Below are positions 63,626-64,000 of a DNA stretch of 64,000 nucleotides, piece after piece (the stretch's first letter is position 1; each line of letters opens with the position of its first letter). The DNA comes from Maricaulis sp034670125 (GTDB lineage: Bacteria; Pseudomonadota; Alphaproteobacteria; Caulobacterales; Maricaulaceae). The notes below the pieces were generated by a model. The model had not been told where the DNA came from and searched no databases. It saw only the letters and a program-made list of their open reading frames with translations. Location: positions 1 through 64,000 of the forward strand of contig NZ_JAXMOC010000010.1 of assembly GCF_034670125.1 (NCBI RefSeq), read 5' to 3'. The translations under genes were made by a program, and so were the position numbers.

Positions 63626-64000
63626 ATGCTGATCGTACGTGCGGCGAAAAAGAACGACCTGGACGCGCTCGTCCGCCTGGCTGAAGAGGCTGGCACCGGA
63701 TTTACCTCGCTGGCGGTGCCGCCGGAGGTTCTCGAGGACCGTCTGGCAAAGTCGGAGGCCGCGTTCTCCGGCCCGGGAAAAGAGCAGACCGAGGATACCT
63801 ACCAGCTGATGCTGGAGGATACCGAAAGCGGCCGTATCGTCGGTTGCTCGGCCGTCAAGGCGATGGTTGGGGTATCGAAGCCCTACTGGGATTTCAAGAT
63901 CATGACCCTGGCCCAGCACTCGACCGAGGCGGGCCGTCGTTTCGACATGGACGCGATGTTGCTGGTCAATGATTTTGCGGGTGCGTCCGAGGTCGGGACC
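63626..64000 (+). CDS. astA: Arginine N-succinyltransferase, 5' part (truncated by window edge)
   Basis: The first 125 residues of the enzyme that starts the arginine succinyltransferase (AST) catabolic pathway, joining arginine and succinyl-CoA. The N-terminus MLIVRAAKKNDLDALVRLA and TGFTSLAVPPEVLEDRL match the AstA N-terminal domain, and QLMLEDTESGRIVGCSAVKA continues the GNAT-like fold. The reading frame is open to the last base. A GGGGGGAAAC site precedes the ATG. The rest of the ast operon should lie beyond the window. Confidence 0.88.
   Translation, partial: MLIVRAAKKNDLDALVRLAEEAGTGFTSLAVPPEVLEDRLAKSEAAFSGPGKEQTEDTYQLMLEDTESGRIVGCSAVKAMVGVSKPYWDFKIMTLAQHSTEAGRRFDMDAMLLVNDFAGASEVGT

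Overview
This is a GC-rich bacterial chromosome segment with no phage, plasmid, CRISPR or transposase signature. It fits a marine, prosthecate-type alphaproteobacterium close to Maricaulis (Caulobacterales/Maricaulales). That placement is an inference from four things: the order surE-pcm-nlpD-yajC-secD-secF followed by a squalene/phytoene-synthase-like gene; an alphaproteobacterial LexA box (GTTC-N7-GTTC) in front of uvrA; many secreted peptidases, serine hydrolases and esterases; and the start of an arginine succinyltransferase (ast) operon at the right edge. No 16S gene or taxon marker is present to settle it.

Layout. 1-4.4 kb: the C-terminal part of a giant acidic surface protein built on 687-bp tandem repeats. 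4.5-11.4 kb: surE, pcm, a SpoIIAA/STAS-like small protein, an NlpD-like amidase activator with a degenerate LytM domain, the SecDF-YajC translocon accessory complex and a PuuD-like membrane protein. 11.6-18.6 kb: a serine hydrolase whose ribosome binding site lies in a hairpin, Fe-superoxide dismutase, a phytoene-synthase-like protein, an SDR, an S9 peptidase and trmFO. 18.7-24.0 kb: a TonB-C-domain protein, then three paralogous multi-pass membrane proteins with a CPBP protease inserted among them. 24.0-28.4 kb: uvrA with a LexA box, divergent from ssb and a secreted protein. 28.5-32.2 kb: a BlaI repressor, a BlaR1-like M56 protease with ankyrin repeats in place of the penicillin sensor, and a class-C-type serine hydrolase. 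32.3-40.6 kb: an SDR-DoxX fusion, a DUF2269 protein, a Kelch protein, a nucleotide pyrophosphatase/phosphodiesterase-like protein, a ribbon-helix-helix/transmembrane/EF-hand protein, and a serine hydrolase facing a ToxR-like regulator. 41.0-51.5 kb: gyrA, coaD, two cyclophilins, an AhpD-like protein, an endo/exonuclease/phosphatase protein, and queA and tgt for queuosine with a FPGVDW-repeat protein between them. 51.7-60.8 kb: a PRC-barrel protein, a lipoprotein, tRNA-Lys(TTT), intergenic repeats, a carboxylesterase, a Kef-type antiporter, an L,D-transpeptidase and an OmpA-type porin with a 29-proline linker. 60.9-64 kb: a possible SAM-II-like leader before a PLP enzyme of transsulfuration, an M20 peptidase and the truncated astA.

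Envelope functions dominate: translocation (SecDF-YajC), peptidoglycan remodelling (NlpD-like, L,D-transpeptidase, OmpA) and several periplasmic hydrolases. The most interesting signals are the ankyrin-bearing BlaR1-like sensor with its dyad operator, the RHH-TM-EF-hand protein that looks like a one-component membrane regulator, the membrane-protein paralogue cluster around a CPBP protease, and residue-level oddities in GyrA (Gln at the quinolone Ser83 position) and Tgt (zinc cysteines missing). I found no defence island or mobile system.
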